NCBI GenBank assembly: GCA_945861315.1 | Contig: CAMAUB010000084.1 | Location: 1-6,137 of the forward strand | DNA: 6,137 nt | Reading direction: 5' to 3' | Source of the DNA: Chlamydia trachomatis | GTDB taxonomy: Bacteria; Chlamydiota; Chlamydiia; Chlamydiales; JAAKFR01 | In this document: positions 6,104-6,137 of the stretch, piece by piece | Position numbering within the stretch: the first letter of the stretch is position 1 | Layout: every line of letters begins with the position of its first letter | The notes under the pieces: generated by a model | What the model saw: the letters and a program-made list of their open reading frames with translations, nothing else | Told to the model about the DNA's origin: nothing | The model's database searches: none | Program-made: the position numbers and the translations under genes

Positions 6104-6137
6104 ATGAAGGATTTCTACCTTCGCTCCAACATTATTT
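6104..6137 (+). CDS. 5' end of a rightward gene, cut by the window edge
   Basis: Only 11 codons are visible (MKDFYLRSNII), so no function can be given. The support is the well-spaced GGAG site upstream and the open frame to the edge. The frame is also open upstream as far as a TGA at 6053-6055, beyond which it continues in phase to the ATG inside the hairpin arm. The true gene could therefore start here, or this could be the remainder of a longer frame interrupted by one stop. Confidence 0.45.
   Translation, partial: MKDFYLRSNII

Overview
The window looks like part of a chromosome from the Chlamydiota, probably an environmental (Parachlamydiales-type) lineage rather than Chlamydia proper. 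The main reason is the large secretin gene: its N0 domain and overall architecture resemble, from memory, the chlamydial type II secretin GspD. The moderately AT-rich base composition and the neighbouring AGCS-type amino-acid symporter also fit. This assignment rests on recognition, not on a search.

Layout, left to right. Bases 1-97 are a short AT-rich spacer with a TATAAT box. A secreted or membrane-anchored protein of unknown function is encoded on the + strand (98-1057). Its last ~54 codons overlap, tail to tail, the 3' end of a minus-strand AGCS-family sodium:amino-acid symporter (892-2187, ATG start chosen over an upstream TTG). A 79-100 bp AT-rich gap with a plausible promoter separates the symporter from a minus-strand two-gene unit. 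That unit is gspD, the outer-membrane secretin (3336-5720), followed one base later by a predicted TPR lipoprotein with a membrane-associated C-terminal domain (2288-3334). The join TGA-G-ATG suggests translational coupling, and the lipoprotein is a reasonable candidate for a secretin assembly partner (pilotin-like). gspE and gspF, which often follow gspD, are not next to it here.

Right of gspD lies a divergent non-coding stretch (5721-6103). Its main feature is a near-perfect inverted repeat: 37 of 38 positions pair, with one bulged base and a 17-nt loop (5924-6017). Each arm carries a Shine-Dalgarno-like sequence and an ATG pointing outward, so both strands begin a short frame with the same residues MRKVS. 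On the + strand that frame stops at a TGA (6053-6055), then stays open in the same phase into a better-placed start at 6104, whose gene runs off the window. This is the part of the window that ordinary annotation explains least. It may be a small palindromic mobile element, a fold-back duplication of a gene start, or a translational control hairpin. The sequence alone does not decide between these.

No rRNA, tRNA, CRISPR array, transposase gene or convincing intrinsic terminator was found.
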